Source: Hedera helix (Eukaryota > Streptophyta > Magnoliopsida > Apiales > Araliaceae). Taken from it: DNA of 64,000 nt. A model generated the notes under the pieces. It did not search any database and had not been told where the DNA came from. It saw nothing but the letters and a program-made list of their open reading frames with translations. Positions 35,221 to 47,345 of this stretch are shown one piece after another (position 1 is the first letter of the stretch; each line of letters begins with the position of its first letter). Location: positions 25,677,797 to 25,741,796 of the forward strand of contig OX359278.1 in the NCBI GenBank assembly GCA_947179155.2. The letters run 5' to 3'. Made by a program: the position numbers and the translations under genes.

Positions 35221-38200
35221 TGCAATGATGATACCAAAAGCTAGCACGGATACGGGAAAATCGGTAGTTCAAGGGAGAGCTTTTGTTGTGACATCCCAAA
35301 CGGCACGAAACTTGAACGAAGTGATAACTGGTAAGCTATTCATAAATTTTTGTGAAGTCTATGCCCTATTAGATACTGGTTCTACCCATTCTTTTATCTC
35401 ACCTACGTGTTCTCAACGATTAAACTTAACTCTTAAAAGCTTAGACTTTGACTTATCAGTTGAAACCCCATTAGGAGAAATGACCATTACATCTACTGTA
35501 TATAAATCTTGCCTAGTTTAAATCAACAACCTCATATTACCCGTTGACCTTATTTCTTTGGAAATGCATGAATTTGATGTGATTTTAGGAATTGATTGGT
35601 TGACTACCCATTATGCTAAAATTGATTGTTTTCATAAGATTATTAGTTTTCATATTCCTAATCAACCTGTCATGCAAATTCAAGCAACTAAACCAATGAA
35701 ATATATAACTGTTATTTCTAGCCATAAAACCATTCGTTTATTGAAAAACGGATGTCAAGCCTTTTTAGCTCATGTCACTGATTTGAACAAAAACATGTCA
35801 AACTTGAATGATATCCCTATTGTTAATGAGTTTTCTGATGTTTTTCCTGAGGATTTTCCTGGCTTAACCCCAAACCGAGAAATTGAATTATGTATTGATC
35901 TTGAATCCAGTACTAAGCCCATTTCCAAAGCCCCATAACGAATGGCTCCCATTGAACTTCAAAAGTTAAAAGTCCAACTACAGAAATTGTTGGATACTGG
36001 TTTCATTCATCCGAGTGTATCACCTTGGGGTGCTCATGTTCTATTTATGAAGAAGAAAGACGGGAGTATGAGATTGTGCATTGACTACCGAGAATTAAAT
36101 CATGTCACCATCAAAACAGGTACCTGTTACCTCGAATTGATGACATGTTCGATCAATTGTAGGGTGCCCAACATTTCCTTAAGATTGATCTCCGCTCTGG
36201 ATATCATCAGTTGAAAGTTAAAGCTGAAGACATTCTAAAGACTGCTTTTAGAACTCGTTATGGGCATTATGAATTCTTAGTCATAGATTTTGGACTAACC
36301 AATGCTCTTGCAACTTTCATGGACATGATGAACCGAATATTCAAAGAATATTTGGATCATTTTGTGATTGTCTTTATTGATGACATCCTCATATACTCCA
36401 AGAGTCATGAGGATCATGAACAACACCTGAGATTGATACTCCAAAAGTTTTGTGAGAACAAGTTATATGCCAAGTTGAAGAAATGTGAGTTCTGGCTTGA
36501 GGAAGTCACATTCCTTGGGTGTGTGATTTCTAGTCAGGGAATATCGGTTGACTTTGCAAAGATTGAAGCAATACTAAATTGGGAACAACCCAAGTCAGTA
36601 ACGGAAGTCCAAAGCTTTTTGGGTCTAGCTGGTTATTATCGGATATTCGTAGAAGGATTTTCTCGAATCGCCACTCCATTAACTTAGCTTACTCGAAAAA
36701 GCACCAAATTCGTATGGAATAAGGAATGCTTGAAAAGTTTCCAAGAACTCAAGAAGAGACTTGTTTCAGCTCTTATTCTGACCATACCATCAGGATCGGG
36801 AGAATTTGTTATCTACAGCGATGCTTCAGGAAAAGGTCTAGGTTGTGTTCTGCAACATGGAAATGTTATAGCCTATGCCTCTCGACAACTCAAAGATTAT
36901 GAGAAAAATTACCCTACTCATGATCTAGAGTTGGCAGCGGTCGTTTTCGTGTTGAAGATCTGGAGACACTACTTGTACGGAGAAAAAAGTGGATATCTAT
37001 ACGGATCATAAAAGCCTCAAGTATTTATTCACTCAAAAGGAACTCAACATGTGACAATGACGTTGGCTTGAGCTGTTGAAGGATTATGATCACACCATCT
37101 AGTATCACCTGGGAAAGGCAAATATTGTAGCTGACATTTTGAGCAGAAGATCTTATACGAGTACAAGTACAGTACTGACAACACAAAAATATATTTTGTA
37201 TGATTTACAAAAGATGGAGATAAAGCTAAAGATGCCAGGGACCCACTTGAAGATTACGCACGTGCGAGTAGAACCGGCTTTAATCGATAAAATTAAAGTT
37301 GCTCAAGCTATCGATCCGGAACTGATGAACATGATGAAGAAAGTATAAGAAGGTGTCATTCCCGAAGCAAGAATCGATAAGAAATGAATACTTCGAGTCA
37401 ACTCTCGACTATGTGTTCCTAACGATCCTGAATTGAAGTGTAAAATAATGATGGAGGCACACAACACGCCGTTTGCAATCCACCTAGGAGATGTATCGTG
37501 ATCTTCGACATACATTTTAGTGGAACAATATGAAAAGGGAGATTGTAGAGTTTATCTCAAGATGCTTAACTTCTCAACGTGTCAAGACAGAGCATCAAGT
37601 GCCTAAGGGTCCATTACAACCACTTGAGGTTCCCGAATAGAAATGAGAACACATCAATATGGACTTCGTAACGGGTCTTCCCAAGATTTCTCAAGGCTTA
37701 AATGCAATTTGGGTCGTCGTATATAGATTAACCAAATCATCTCATTTCTTACTTATACGAGAAAACTTTTCACTTGAGTGTATTGCCGGTATGTACATAA
37801 ATGAGATTATGAGATTGCATGGCATGCCAATTTCCATAGTTTCTGATCGAGATCCTAAATTCACTTCACGCTTTTGGATCAGTCTACAAAAAACTATGGG
37901 CACTGAACTACGTTTTAGTTCTGCATACCATCCTCAAACGGATGGATAATCTGAAAGAACGATCTAGACTCTCGAAGATCTTTTGAGACTTTGCGTACTA
38001 GACTTCAAAGGAAGTTGGGATAAGTACTTACCATTGGTTGAATTTTCCTACAACAACAGTTACCAAGCAAGTATAGGCATGGCTCCATTCGACGCTTTAT
38101 ATGGACGCAAGTGTCGCTCTCCAGTATGTTGGAATGAGGTAGGAGAAGCAAAACTATTGGGACCTGAGTTGGTACGCTTGACAACAGAAAAGATTCAAAT

Positions 38201-38695
38201 GATTCGATAATGAATACAAACTGCATAAGAACGACAAAAGAGTTATGCTGATCTTCATCGAAGGGACGAAAGTTTCAACATCAGAGACCATGTATTTTTA
38301 CGTGTTTCTCCATGGAAAGGAGTTACGGTTCCTCGATCGAGTAGGAACTGTGGCCTACAAACTAGCTTTACCGCCAAATATGTCCTGCATCCATAACGTT
38401 TTTCACATATCTATGTTACGTAAATATGTGAAGGACCCAAACCACATCATTGAGTTAGAACTAGACGTTATAGTAGAAGATTTAACGTACGAGGAGATAC
38501 CTATTAAGATCCTAGATAAGAAAGAGTTAATCCTACGCTCAAAGGTTATACCTCAAGTCAATGTTTTATGGAAGAACCGAGATACTAGGAAAATGAACAG
38601 GGAGCTAGAATCTAAGATGAAATCTAAGTATCATTTTCTCTTCAAAATGTTAGGTACATCAATTTCGGGGACTAAATTTTATAAGGAGGAGAGTT
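35221..38695 (+). pseudogene. Chromovirus pol: protease, RT, RNase H, integrase, chromodomain-like tail
   Basis: Protease LLDTGSTHSFIS at about 35366-35401; RT with LCIDYRELN (about 36075) and catalytic FIDDILIYSK (36372-36402); RNase H IYSDASGKGLGCVL (about 36810); integrase zinc-binding remnant (37440-37570), core DFVTGLPK (37661) to YHPQTDG (37949) and C-terminus; and a tail (ILDKKELILRSKVIP...NVLWKN, 38506-38580) matching the chromodomain end of Tekay-type chromoviruses. Breaks include stops near 35936, 36685, 37053-37063, 37345, 37640 and 37948 and frameshifts near 36118 and 36990. The lineage call rests on the primer site, the tail and the integrase-core wording. Confidence 0.85.
38682..38695 (+). 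other. Polypurine tract of the chromovirus
   Basis: TAAGGAGGAGAGTT immediately before the 3' LTR. The array has AAGGAGGGGAGAC at the same place. Confidence 0.75.
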
Positions 38696-41245
38696 TGTAA
38701 GACCCCGAATTTTATGAAATACAAAATTAATTTTTCTTCAAATATATTTTTCTTGAAACAGTAAGTAGTTAAATTAATAAAGTTAAAAGTTAAGGATGTT
38801 ATGTGTAAATGTCGGACAATATTCATTTTGTCGGGGAATATTTGGTCGTACGACGGCGCCGAAATAACTAATCATTGGTGGACCCCATAACGAAATATTT
38901 GTCGGATATAGAAAACGACAGAAGTAACTTTTTTAAATAAAAATAGTCAACGGTGTTATCACTTTTAACTGTTAAAATACCGGTGATAAAAGAATAGTAG
39001 CATATGGTATTTTATGGTATTTTACTGTAGCACACGGTATTGCACAGTGTCTCATATTTTTGATCTGATAACGTGGTCATTGCACAGTATTTTGCATTAT
39101 TGATTCAATAATTGTCATTACACTGTATTTTATATCATTGAATCAATAATTGTTATTACACTGTATTTTAAAATTATTGAACCTAATAATTATCAGAGTA
39201 GCAAATATAAAGTAATTTATATTATTAAATTAATAATAATTTGTAACGTGTTTCTTACATTATTGTTGAATTATTGTTGTAGTATTATTTTATTATATAT
39301 GTTGGACCCACAGTAAGAAATAAAAAAATAAAAAAAATAATTAATTAATTTTTATTATTATTTTGAATAGTAAACATATGAGCCCTTTGTGGAGGCCACA
39401 TGAGAAATAGGCATGAAAAAATTGCTGAAGTTGGTGAAGAAAGCAGCCAGGTGGCTGCTGAAAATTTCTTAGGCTGGCGTGCAGCACGCCAGCCCACCTA
39501 CTGCGCATAGTGGCACATTTCTCCTATAAATAGCTTGCTCAGATGAGTAGAAAAATCACACCTAAAACATAAAAATTTTCTACAAGTATTTTGTGAGTTT
39601 TCTCTAAGAATAGTAAGGTTATCTTGAGTGTTTGTAAACCAAAAGGAGTCCAAAATTTTTTCAAGTAAGTATTTTATTAAAGAGTAGTAATTGCACAAAT
39701 ACCTATTTTACACAGTTTTCATAAATCTTCTTTAAAAAGACTCTTCTTTGAGAAGATTTATTTTGAAAAGCTTTCTTTTGAAGATTTATTTTGAAATATT
39801 ATTTTAAAAATTATTTTTGAAGTTATTATTTTACACTATAAAAATTTATATTATATAAATAATTTTGATAGTTCATAATATATGAGTTATCATACACCTT
39901 AAAATTTATATGTGATAATTACTAATTATATTATAAATATATAGGTTGATCAACCTCATCTTTATCAATATCCAGTCACGTGATAAGATAAGGGGTATCA
40001 TTCTTTTCATCATCATAAATGGATATTATTTTCTTTCTTACTTGTAAGGGATACCATCTTTTTCATCTTCCATTATTCAAACTTACTACAATAAGGGATA
40101 TCATTTCTTTTGTACTCTTAAACTTACTATGGTAAGTATTGTCCGGTAAAACTTTTGAAATAATTATAATTTTCTTAACAGTTTGTGCTTCATTTAATAT
40201 TATTTCAATTGCACATTCCTATTTACGTGAACCTTTCTGTTGAACTGTAACCGTTATTCTGAACTGTGGATCTTGAATATTATTTTTAAATTTCACTCCA
40301 CATCATTTTGACAATTTGAATATTATTTGAATATGCACAAAGTAAAAATTATAAATTTTCGATATTTATTGTTTATCCTATTTCTTCTGTTCATTATTAA
40401 TATCTCTGTTATTATTCTAATAATTAAGAATCAAATTGTTATGGATATCTGTGGCCTGAGGCACATATTTGATAAATGTGTTAATAGGTTAAAGGCGTTA
40501 ATAGGTTAAAAGCGATATATTTGATGATGTGTCTTTTAAGGCACGTGATGAATGTTCTCTTTGACCTAGGACAAAGATGAACTGTTGTTTGGTATGATTA
40601 TGACTAAAGGCTGTAGACTGGTATAATCATGACTGTTTGTGCTATATTGAATATCTTTGGCCCGTAGCGCAAAGATGAACTGTTGACTTGCATGATTATA
40701 ACCAGGAACTGTAAATTTGTATTATCATGGCCAGTGGTGTTTCAGATGATAAAAGTTGATGAGATTTTTCTTAAAAAGAGAAGCGAGTGGACATCATGGT
40801 CCATATGATTTTTCTAATGGTTGTTATTCTGCTGCAATTATTGATTTGAACTTTGTTTAAGAACTTAACTGTAGTTATTGAATTAAAACTTGTTGTTTAA
40901 ATTATTCTATCAAAAACTCAACTGTTGAAAGCTAACGATAATTTATTTGTCATTATCTTAATCATGATATTCTTTACTAGGGTATTTGAGCTCACACTTT
41001 CCTTTTGTTCCATTGTTTTTCAACAGGAGATGAGAGTGTAGTTGGGTCTAGTCGGGGGATGGAGTGAAGGTCCGAGTTGTAGCTGTATTAGTCTTCATAA
41101 GTTGTAAAATAGTGTGATAATAATAATGAAGATTTAGTTGTGTATTATTCGAATACTGTATTGTGGTACTTTGTATTGTAATAGTTGTTGTGTATTTTGA
41201 CAACTCAAGTTTGAGCTGTATGGGCGCAGATTTCGGGGTGTCACA
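38696..41245 (+). repeat. 3' LTR of the chromovirus
   Basis: TGTAAGACCCCG...GGTGTCACA. TATA box at 39525-39532. A hairpin at 39472-39494 (stems GGCTGGCGT and ACGCCAGCC) and a second (AGCAGCC and GGCTGCT, 39442-39459) lie upstream. Confidence 0.9.
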
Positions 41246-41250
41246 ATTGA

Positions 41251-42403
41251 TACATTCTTTTTTTAATCTAATGTAATAGTCATCACATAATACATTGGTA
41301 CTAACTTTTTTAAGTGATTTGTTTAATATTTAATCACTAGAGTATGTGAATATTTTTATATAAATACATTTAATAATATTATTCAATCACTTTTTTATTA
41401 GACTGCATATGTAAAATTATCAAAATAAATTTTCTTAAACAGCCCATAGTGTTAAAATGATAAAATAGTGTCATTTAGATGTTTTACACATATTAGTTAC
41501 CAAATAGCTTTTTAAATTCAGATACTGTTTCACTCATATAATCTATTTTATTAATATATATTAACTATTCAAGTCTTAATTATTCAATTTTATCAAGCAC
41601 CGCCTAATTGCATCAAGTAAATCAAATATTAACTACATAAGCACAATAATGAAAAAGCTCATAGAGATGGCATTCAATGTCCAATAAGAAGAAATACAAA
41701 GTGTTATTGTAAAAGGAGATTTCAAATGATGTGTCATCATAATATTGGTTGGTTAGATTTCATGTGACTGACTATACCATAAATTATTGTTAAAATATTT
41801 ACTATCATGTTATTTGAGACAAAAAAAAATTGAGATTCCTAACATTAATCTATTGTAAATATATGTATTTTTAATTTGATGTGTATTCAGATTATTAATT
41901 GTAGTAAAGGCTCAGTTTTGCTAGTAAATACTTGTAAAAACTTGTTCATTGGGTGCTATTACTATTATAGGACTTTATTTTCGATAGTTGCTCGAGATAA
42001 TTGTTGTATTGGATTGAATCATCAAAGTGATAGATTAAAATATTTGTTAATACCATTTCAAGTTGTGATTTCATTTCTTTACAAGTGTTTTTTTACAGAA
42101 TAAATAATTTCACTTGGTATCTTTTAATCTTAATCTATGCTTTAGTGCTTATAAACTATGCAATTTGATTAATTTCTTATATTTCTAGAAAATTACCATG
42201 ACTCTGTGTTGAGATTCTGAGCTACGCAATGTAGCCTAAGATTTTCTTGTATAAATCCTTCTAGCTTTAACTATCAATTTGCTGACTAAGAAGTAAGAAT
42301 CCGGGCTCTTGTTGTAGGGATTTAGGAGTTCAACAAGTCTCAAAAAATGAAAATTCAAAAATTCCGTACATATATTTACATATTAAATAGTATATATATA
42401 TAT
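41251..42403. other. AT-rich interval, no gene seen
   Basis: No coding or RNA gene recognised. Near 41580-41610 (minus sense GGTGCTTGATAAAATTGAA) there is a weak inverted match to the end at about 30948. A (TA)n run lies at 42390-42402 against the next element. Confidence 0.4.
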
Positions 42404-43135
42404 GGGAATGATCTATAATAATTATTTATTACGAATTAAAAATAAGCATACACCATCTCTACAGTACATTATAGGAAGGAACGGGTAGGATTAAATCTGG
42501 GATAGCGGACCGCTTAATCGTACGAAGCAAAAGGAATTTTGACTAATTTACCCTGTAATTCTCGTCATAGGTATGTCTTTTGGCTTTCCACCTGTTTTTC
42601 CAAGCATAATATAAAGCAAAAGGCTTGTAATTACTCTTCATTGTGTAAAGAAGTTCGTTCATGCTCAACCTCTGAGGTTTCCATTGTGCTGGAGGTTGCA
42701 TCATCAGTAGTCCTTGAGACCTCGCTGCCTAAAGAACTTTCATCGTCACCATTAATGGAAGGTGCACGCGATGAACCAGGAACAGAATCAGCATCGTAAT
42801 TAGGAAAAATTATACTCCACAACCCAAAGAGCTTTTATCATCGCCATTAATGGAAGGTGCAGGCGATGCATCACGAGAAGTGACAAAAGCAAGGGATGGA
42901 GAAGGGTTGCCGCGGAGAGAATTTGACTAGGGAGTCAAAATTGGCGTTTTGAAGGAGTCCTCTATTCTGATATTCATCCGCCCAAGGGTACTTATGTAAT
43001 GTTATTCTCCACTACTACTAGTAACGGACAATATTTTTTCATCCAAATTTTCGTCCGTTGGATCTTATAATGTACGGTAGAGATGATGTATGTTCATTTT
43101 TAATCTGTATTAAGTACTTGCAATAGTTCATTTCC
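42404..43135. mobile_element. Non-autonomous inverted-repeat DNA element (about 730 bp)
   Basis: Imperfect terminal inverted repeats of about 72 bp, 42404-42476 and 43064-43135, roughly 80% matched by eye, with a common CCATCTCTAC...GTACATTATA core. Both ends abut (TA)n tracts, which may hide a 9-10 bp target duplication as in Mutator-like elements. The interior has a direct duplication (TTAATGGAAGGTGCA at about 42752 and about 42847) and an 86-codon frame (42539-42799) without family features. Confidence 0.6.

Positions 43136-43148
<13 letters not shown>

Positions 43149-43177
<29 letters not shown>
43149..43177. repeat. (CA)n microsatellite
   Basis: About 14 AC units following a (TA)n run, between two inverted-repeat elements. 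A shorter (AC)n tract follows the second element at about 43645. Confidence 0.9.
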
Positions 43178-43180
<3 letters not shown>

Positions 43181-43181
<1 letters not shown>

Positions 43182-43640
43182 AATGATCCATAATAATCAT
43201 TTGTTATGACAACGATTCTAGCAAACAGATTTTAGACTGTTCAAAAAGTATTAAAATCAACTTTTTACTGGCTCCTATTAGAAGTAACGATAAAAAAAAA
43301 ACTTCAACTTTTTTTTCTTCAGCCACCATTAAAAGTAGCCGCCGAAAAAAATTACCATATAGCCCTCCTGGTCGCCACTCCTAGTGACGGCTCTGAACTT
43401 GCCACTGCCTACGTAAAGTCCGACAACAAAAAAATGACGTTGTTTTAAAAATTAGATTGACTGCCACTAGGAATAACGGTCAAGCCCAAATAACGTCGTT
43501 TCCTAACCCCTACTCTTAGCGGCGGTTAGTAGAAAGTTGATTTTATATTGACCATTAGATCACTTTTTGAACGATCTAAAATCCGTTGATTTTTTTTTTT
43601 TGAACGGTCTAAGATCTGTTTATTTTTTTTTTTTTTGTGT
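43181..43640. mobile_element. Second inverted-repeat element, MITE-like
   Basis: Left arm 43223-43272 (AACAGATTTTAGACTGTTCA) pairs with the right arm 43526-43621, which carries an internal duplication of the TTGAACG-GTCTAAGAT motif. The interior (43320-43520) is GC-richer with several GCCACTAGTGGC-like half palindromes. No coding capacity. It lies between two (CA)n tracts. Confidence 0.5.
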
Positions 43641-45000
43641 ATATACACACACACACACATTAAAATTTCATTGCCAATAAATATTAACTCATGATAAAAT
43701 GTACAAATAATCAAGAAACACAAAAATTATAAAAACTAATGAGTACCAGAGTTAGGTACTTAGAAAATACTATATACTAATTTTATAGATAGTATTAGTA
43801 AAATTTAGTATATCGAACATGACATTAATTAGTATAATAATATAGTATTAATAATATTTTTAATTTTTTCTGTAAACAAATATGAAAGAATTTCCATGAA
43901 GAATCTATAAGAATCCAGAAATCTGAATTCAGGGATTCATTGGGATCAAGTCAATTTTCTCCTCACCATCTCTGTACGTTCTCTTAGATCTTCTATATAT
44001 TCTTTACTTGTAAAGTTTGAAAGGTAACTACGAGAGTAAGAAATTGAAGTAATTAAAAATGGGAAGTTCTGAAAATATTTCTCGACTCAATGAGAGAAAT
44101 GGGAAATAAGTAGAGTTTTACAAGGAGTTTTCAAATGGAAGTCGTCTAATAAAATTAATTCAATCCATCCATCTTTTTAATCAATCTATCTCGCAAAAAG
44201 ATCTCCATTCTAACTATTTAAAGTCTTAACAACACAATTTATAATGAGGAATATTTTATAAATATTTTATAATATTTAAAATTATATTTAATTAAATTCA
44301 GATGAATTCATATTAATTTTAAATTTTGGAATTCAACAAAAAATAACTTTTAAAATTGAAATGCTTTGCATCAAAGTAAATCACATGCTCTACCAATTGT
44401 GTTGATCCCATCAATTCCTTTGAAATTCATTGTTGTGCATGTACTCCTCCCATCAATTAATTTATTATTACCAACCTGAGTACTTAATGCATACGCATAG
44501 ACACTGATAAACAAAAAAAAATATTAACAAAAACAAACAAACGGAAAATAACCACTTTTGAGGGAGCAACAACCGCAAATTGACATTGAGGAGAACAAAA
44601 CTTCCATTAATAATTAAATTTAATTCTCCGAAAATATTATTCCATACTTTCATTTCAACCTAATCGATGTTTAGTACTACAATTATATCTCCCACTAATA
44701 CACATTTAATCCTCTAACCACTATATTCTACCTCACTATTACTTATCATTAAAATAAAGAAAAAAATAGGAATTTAAAACTAACGATAAAAATTCAAAAT
44801 AATATAAAATAAAATAAAAATGTGATCATAAAAGAGACTCTTTTATGGAATAATGGGATTATTCAAATGGGCTCTAATTGTCATAACATTAATTATATGT
44901 TACAACCAAAATTTCTCAAGGGGTAGTAAATTCTCGTTTTGGAGGGAAAGATGAGAAGAAACTAGTCCTCCAGCATAATATTGCTAAAAAAACAAAAGGT
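43641..45000. other. AT-rich interval, no gene seen
   Basis: Low-complexity AT-rich DNA. I recognise no gene, RNA or repeat terminus. The part near 45000 may be the distal 3' flank of the E2-like fragment. Confidence 0.4.
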
Positions 45001-45369
45001 GATGCTACTTACCCTGAGCCAGGAATAAATTTTATTAACGAAATCGTAGACATGTTCCCAGGCTTTCTTGTACATTATTTCCTATACAAATGGACAAACA
45101 CATCCGCATCATTCTTGCGATGAAAGGCAAACAGTTGGAAATTTTAAGAACCATTTCATCAATTTTCAGTTGGAACTATTAGCTCTCTTGAAAGATTGGA
45201 GCAGATAAATCAAACAAAATTCTGCTGATCCTTAATGAAACAACACAGAAGAAATGCTAAAAACAATAAGCTGCTCTGAGAACTTCCAGCTATATTTTGA
45301 ATATTGTACACCTACAATTCTTGTCTTGTAGGTACTTCATGTCAAAATCTGAGAACATTCTTCGTGAAA

Positions 45370-45682
45370 CTACAATAGGAGTCTCCGAATATCACTGAAG
45401 TTGGAGCGTAACGCTTTGACAAAATCACCTGCAAATTTTAAATGGAATCGACCTTAAAGTGCAAGCATACTTATCATCCAAAAGGCTGTAGCTAACTTCA
45501 TTATGAGTAATTGATCTAAATACCATACGGACCACATAATTAGCGTGCAATGGCTACAATACCTATCCATCCCATAGACGTAAGTTTAAAAGAACGTTAA
45601 GAAGCACCTCCGGTTTTTCCATCAAAACCCGATGATCAGCAGATAATGTGAAATTCATTTTTGTAACAACAGCAGGCTTCTC
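45370..45682 (-). pseudogene. Mitochondrial pyruvate dehydrogenase E2-like C-terminus (two exons, frameshifted)
   Basis: The minus-strand exon 45682-45608 follows a CTGCAG acceptor and reads EKPAVVTKMNFTLSADHRV, then breaks. One T is missing from GTTTTTGAT, so the DHRVxDG acyltransferase active-site motif goes out of frame. A GT donor (45607) opens an intron, and the last exon 45428-45370 after TTGCAG reads DFVKALRSNFSDIRRLLL plus a stop. This matches the C-terminus of dihydrolipoamide acetyltransferase, closest from memory to the Arabidopsis LTA3-type mitochondrial E2. The enzyme moves acetyl groups from lipoyl to CoA. Upstream exons are absent; a LINE fragment begins about 60 bp away. About 370 bp of 3' UTR-like sequence may follow (45000-45369). 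A processed copy is excluded by the intron. Confidence 0.7.
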
Positions 45683-45744
45683 CTGCAGAATAATTTCAAT
45701 TTTAAAGGAATAGAGGTGAATTATTTAATAAAAAAGTTGTGTAC

Positions 45745-46468
45745 TTTGGCTTTTTGTGATGTGACCTGTTGGCATCGTGGATCCCTTGCATGGGTGAATC
45801 GCACTTCTCCTTTTACCCCAAGGTTATACTTCATTCATTAACATTTGAGATATAGGGTTGGGGATGATCACGGGATTCGATTATGGGAGGAATCTTGGTT
45901 GGGAGAACCACTCTTGTCTTGCTTTTAATCGCCCAACCACTATTCTTTTGCTTTTAATCGTGTCTATCATATTTCTTCGCTACATGCATGATGCTCCCAT
46001 TTCAAAATTCATAAAGCATGATGGTCGTTGGATTTTCATTTCTTTAGAAATCTCATGGATTTAGAGTCTAATGAAATGAAATATTTTCTAATCTTGCTTT
46101 GTACCTCTTCTGATAAGTGCATTTGAACTTCAGATCCAACTGGTTCCTTTTCTTGTAAGAGTTACTCATTTTTTTTGACTCGATCTATTGTTCCTAATCC
46201 ATTTCCATTGGCTTCGTACATTTGAAAAGCCAAAATCTCTTCCAAAGTTAAGGCTTTTGTGTGGTCTCTGGTTTTACAAAAATTAAATAATAATTATCTT
46301 TATTAAGATCGCCGGCCTTGTAAAGTTCTACCTTCGAACATTTGTTTAATGTGCAGGCAGAGTAATGAGACACATGCTCATTTATTTCTGCATTGCCAAA
46401 TTGCTAGGAGATTGTGGATCTCTTTCTTAATTTGGAGTGCTAGGAGAGGAGTGGGTGTATCTTGTAAC
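45745..46468 (+). pseudogene. LINE 3' end: zinc-binding region of a non-LTR reverse transcriptase
   Basis: Plus-strand frames give SLAWVNRTSPFTPRLYFIH and LRYRVGDDHGIRLWEESWLGEPLL (45775-45920), the region following RT in plant LINEs. Further on comes the zf-RVT segment AFVWSLVLQKLN...ICLMC...HLFLHCQIARRLW (46250-46425) with its C-x2-C...H...C pattern. Stops and frame changes show it is dead. It is truncated on both sides, on the right exactly where an LTR-like TGTAATATCCC begins. Confidence 0.7.
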
Positions 46469-47345
46469 TGTAATATCCCAAATATTTCAAATATGATCTG
46501 ACAAGATATGATAAAAGTTGTCAATTCAAAACCTAAGAATGATTGCTCGAGTATACATTGAGTTATTTCAAAGATTAAATACGATTTGAAACTACAATCG
46601 TATACAACTAGAGATTAAAAATCTTTAACCTAATCTGTGTAAGGTGATTAGTAAAACTTATATTAAGCTTCAAATATGATTATGAGATAATTGGTTAAGT
46701 TGGTAAATGTATGAAATTTAACGCACAAAGTTTGCCGTAGCAAATGTGGGGATTTTGTGTCTTGGTTCAAATAGTTAGCCTTAATACTTATTAAAATCCA
46801 TAAGTCAGTTTAAGGCTAAAACGTGATTTGGAAAAAGAGTTAAAACCCTAAAGGTTATAACTTAGCAGAATCGTCAACCGTCTTAAGTCGTTTTGACATA
46901 TTACATTTCAAGAAATAGTATTTATATGAAGTATAAATGTCATTTAGTCAATAAAAGTTATTTTTCTCAAAAAACGTGTAAAATACTATTCACAAAAAAA
47001 TAATTTTTGTCCGTTTGACTGTTCCTTTCATCTATATGACTTTTTGCATTTCACGATATAGTGCTTATATGAGGTATAGATGCCAGGGAACCAATAAAAA
47101 AATTTCAAGGAAAAGACAAAAAAACACAATTTACGGGAAAAAAACGTTTGTCGTCTTTTTAAATATTTTTTTCGACGTTTTGACTTTTTACATTTCACAA
47201 CGTAGCATTTATAAGGGGAATAAATGCCAGGGAGCAATGGTTATTTTTCCCAAGAATAAAACGAAAACCGTTGTTCATACGAAAACGCTTTCCATTTTTA
47301 AACGTTCCGTACAAGGATATGTTAGTTCCCGTGGACACGATAATG
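46469..47345 (+). repeat. LTR-like fragment with three degenerate tandem repeats
   Basis: It starts TGTAATATCCCAAATATTTC inside the LINE fragment, an LTR-like beginning. No matching end or target duplication (candidate GTAAC at 46464-46468) was found. Three degenerate units of about 140 bp start near 46905, 47043 and 47186, each with a TTACATTTCAC-like head and an AAATGCCAGGG-like body. Short frames here are not credible genes. Confidence 0.45.

Larger units (their letters stand above)
31396..41245 (+). mobile_element. Full-length Tekay-type chromovirus (decayed)
   Basis: 9,850 bp flanked by the exact target duplication ATTGA (31391-31395 and 41246-41250). The order is 5' LTR, initiator-Met primer site, gag, protease, RT, RNase H, integrase, chromodomain-like tail, polypurine tract, 3' LTR. 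The two LTRs (2,527 and 2,550 bp) differ by many substitutions and indels, so the insertion is old. It is the coding relative of the array at 8802-23976. Confidence 0.9.

Noticed and set aside
42539..42799. 86-codon Ser-rich frame
   Set aside because: Inside the inverted-repeat element, with an equally open antisense frame and no recognisable motif; kept only as element interior.
45858..46064. Plus-strand 68-codon frame starting MGMITGFDYG
   Set aside because: Out of frame with the LINE homology at the same place (RYRVGDD...WEESWLG).
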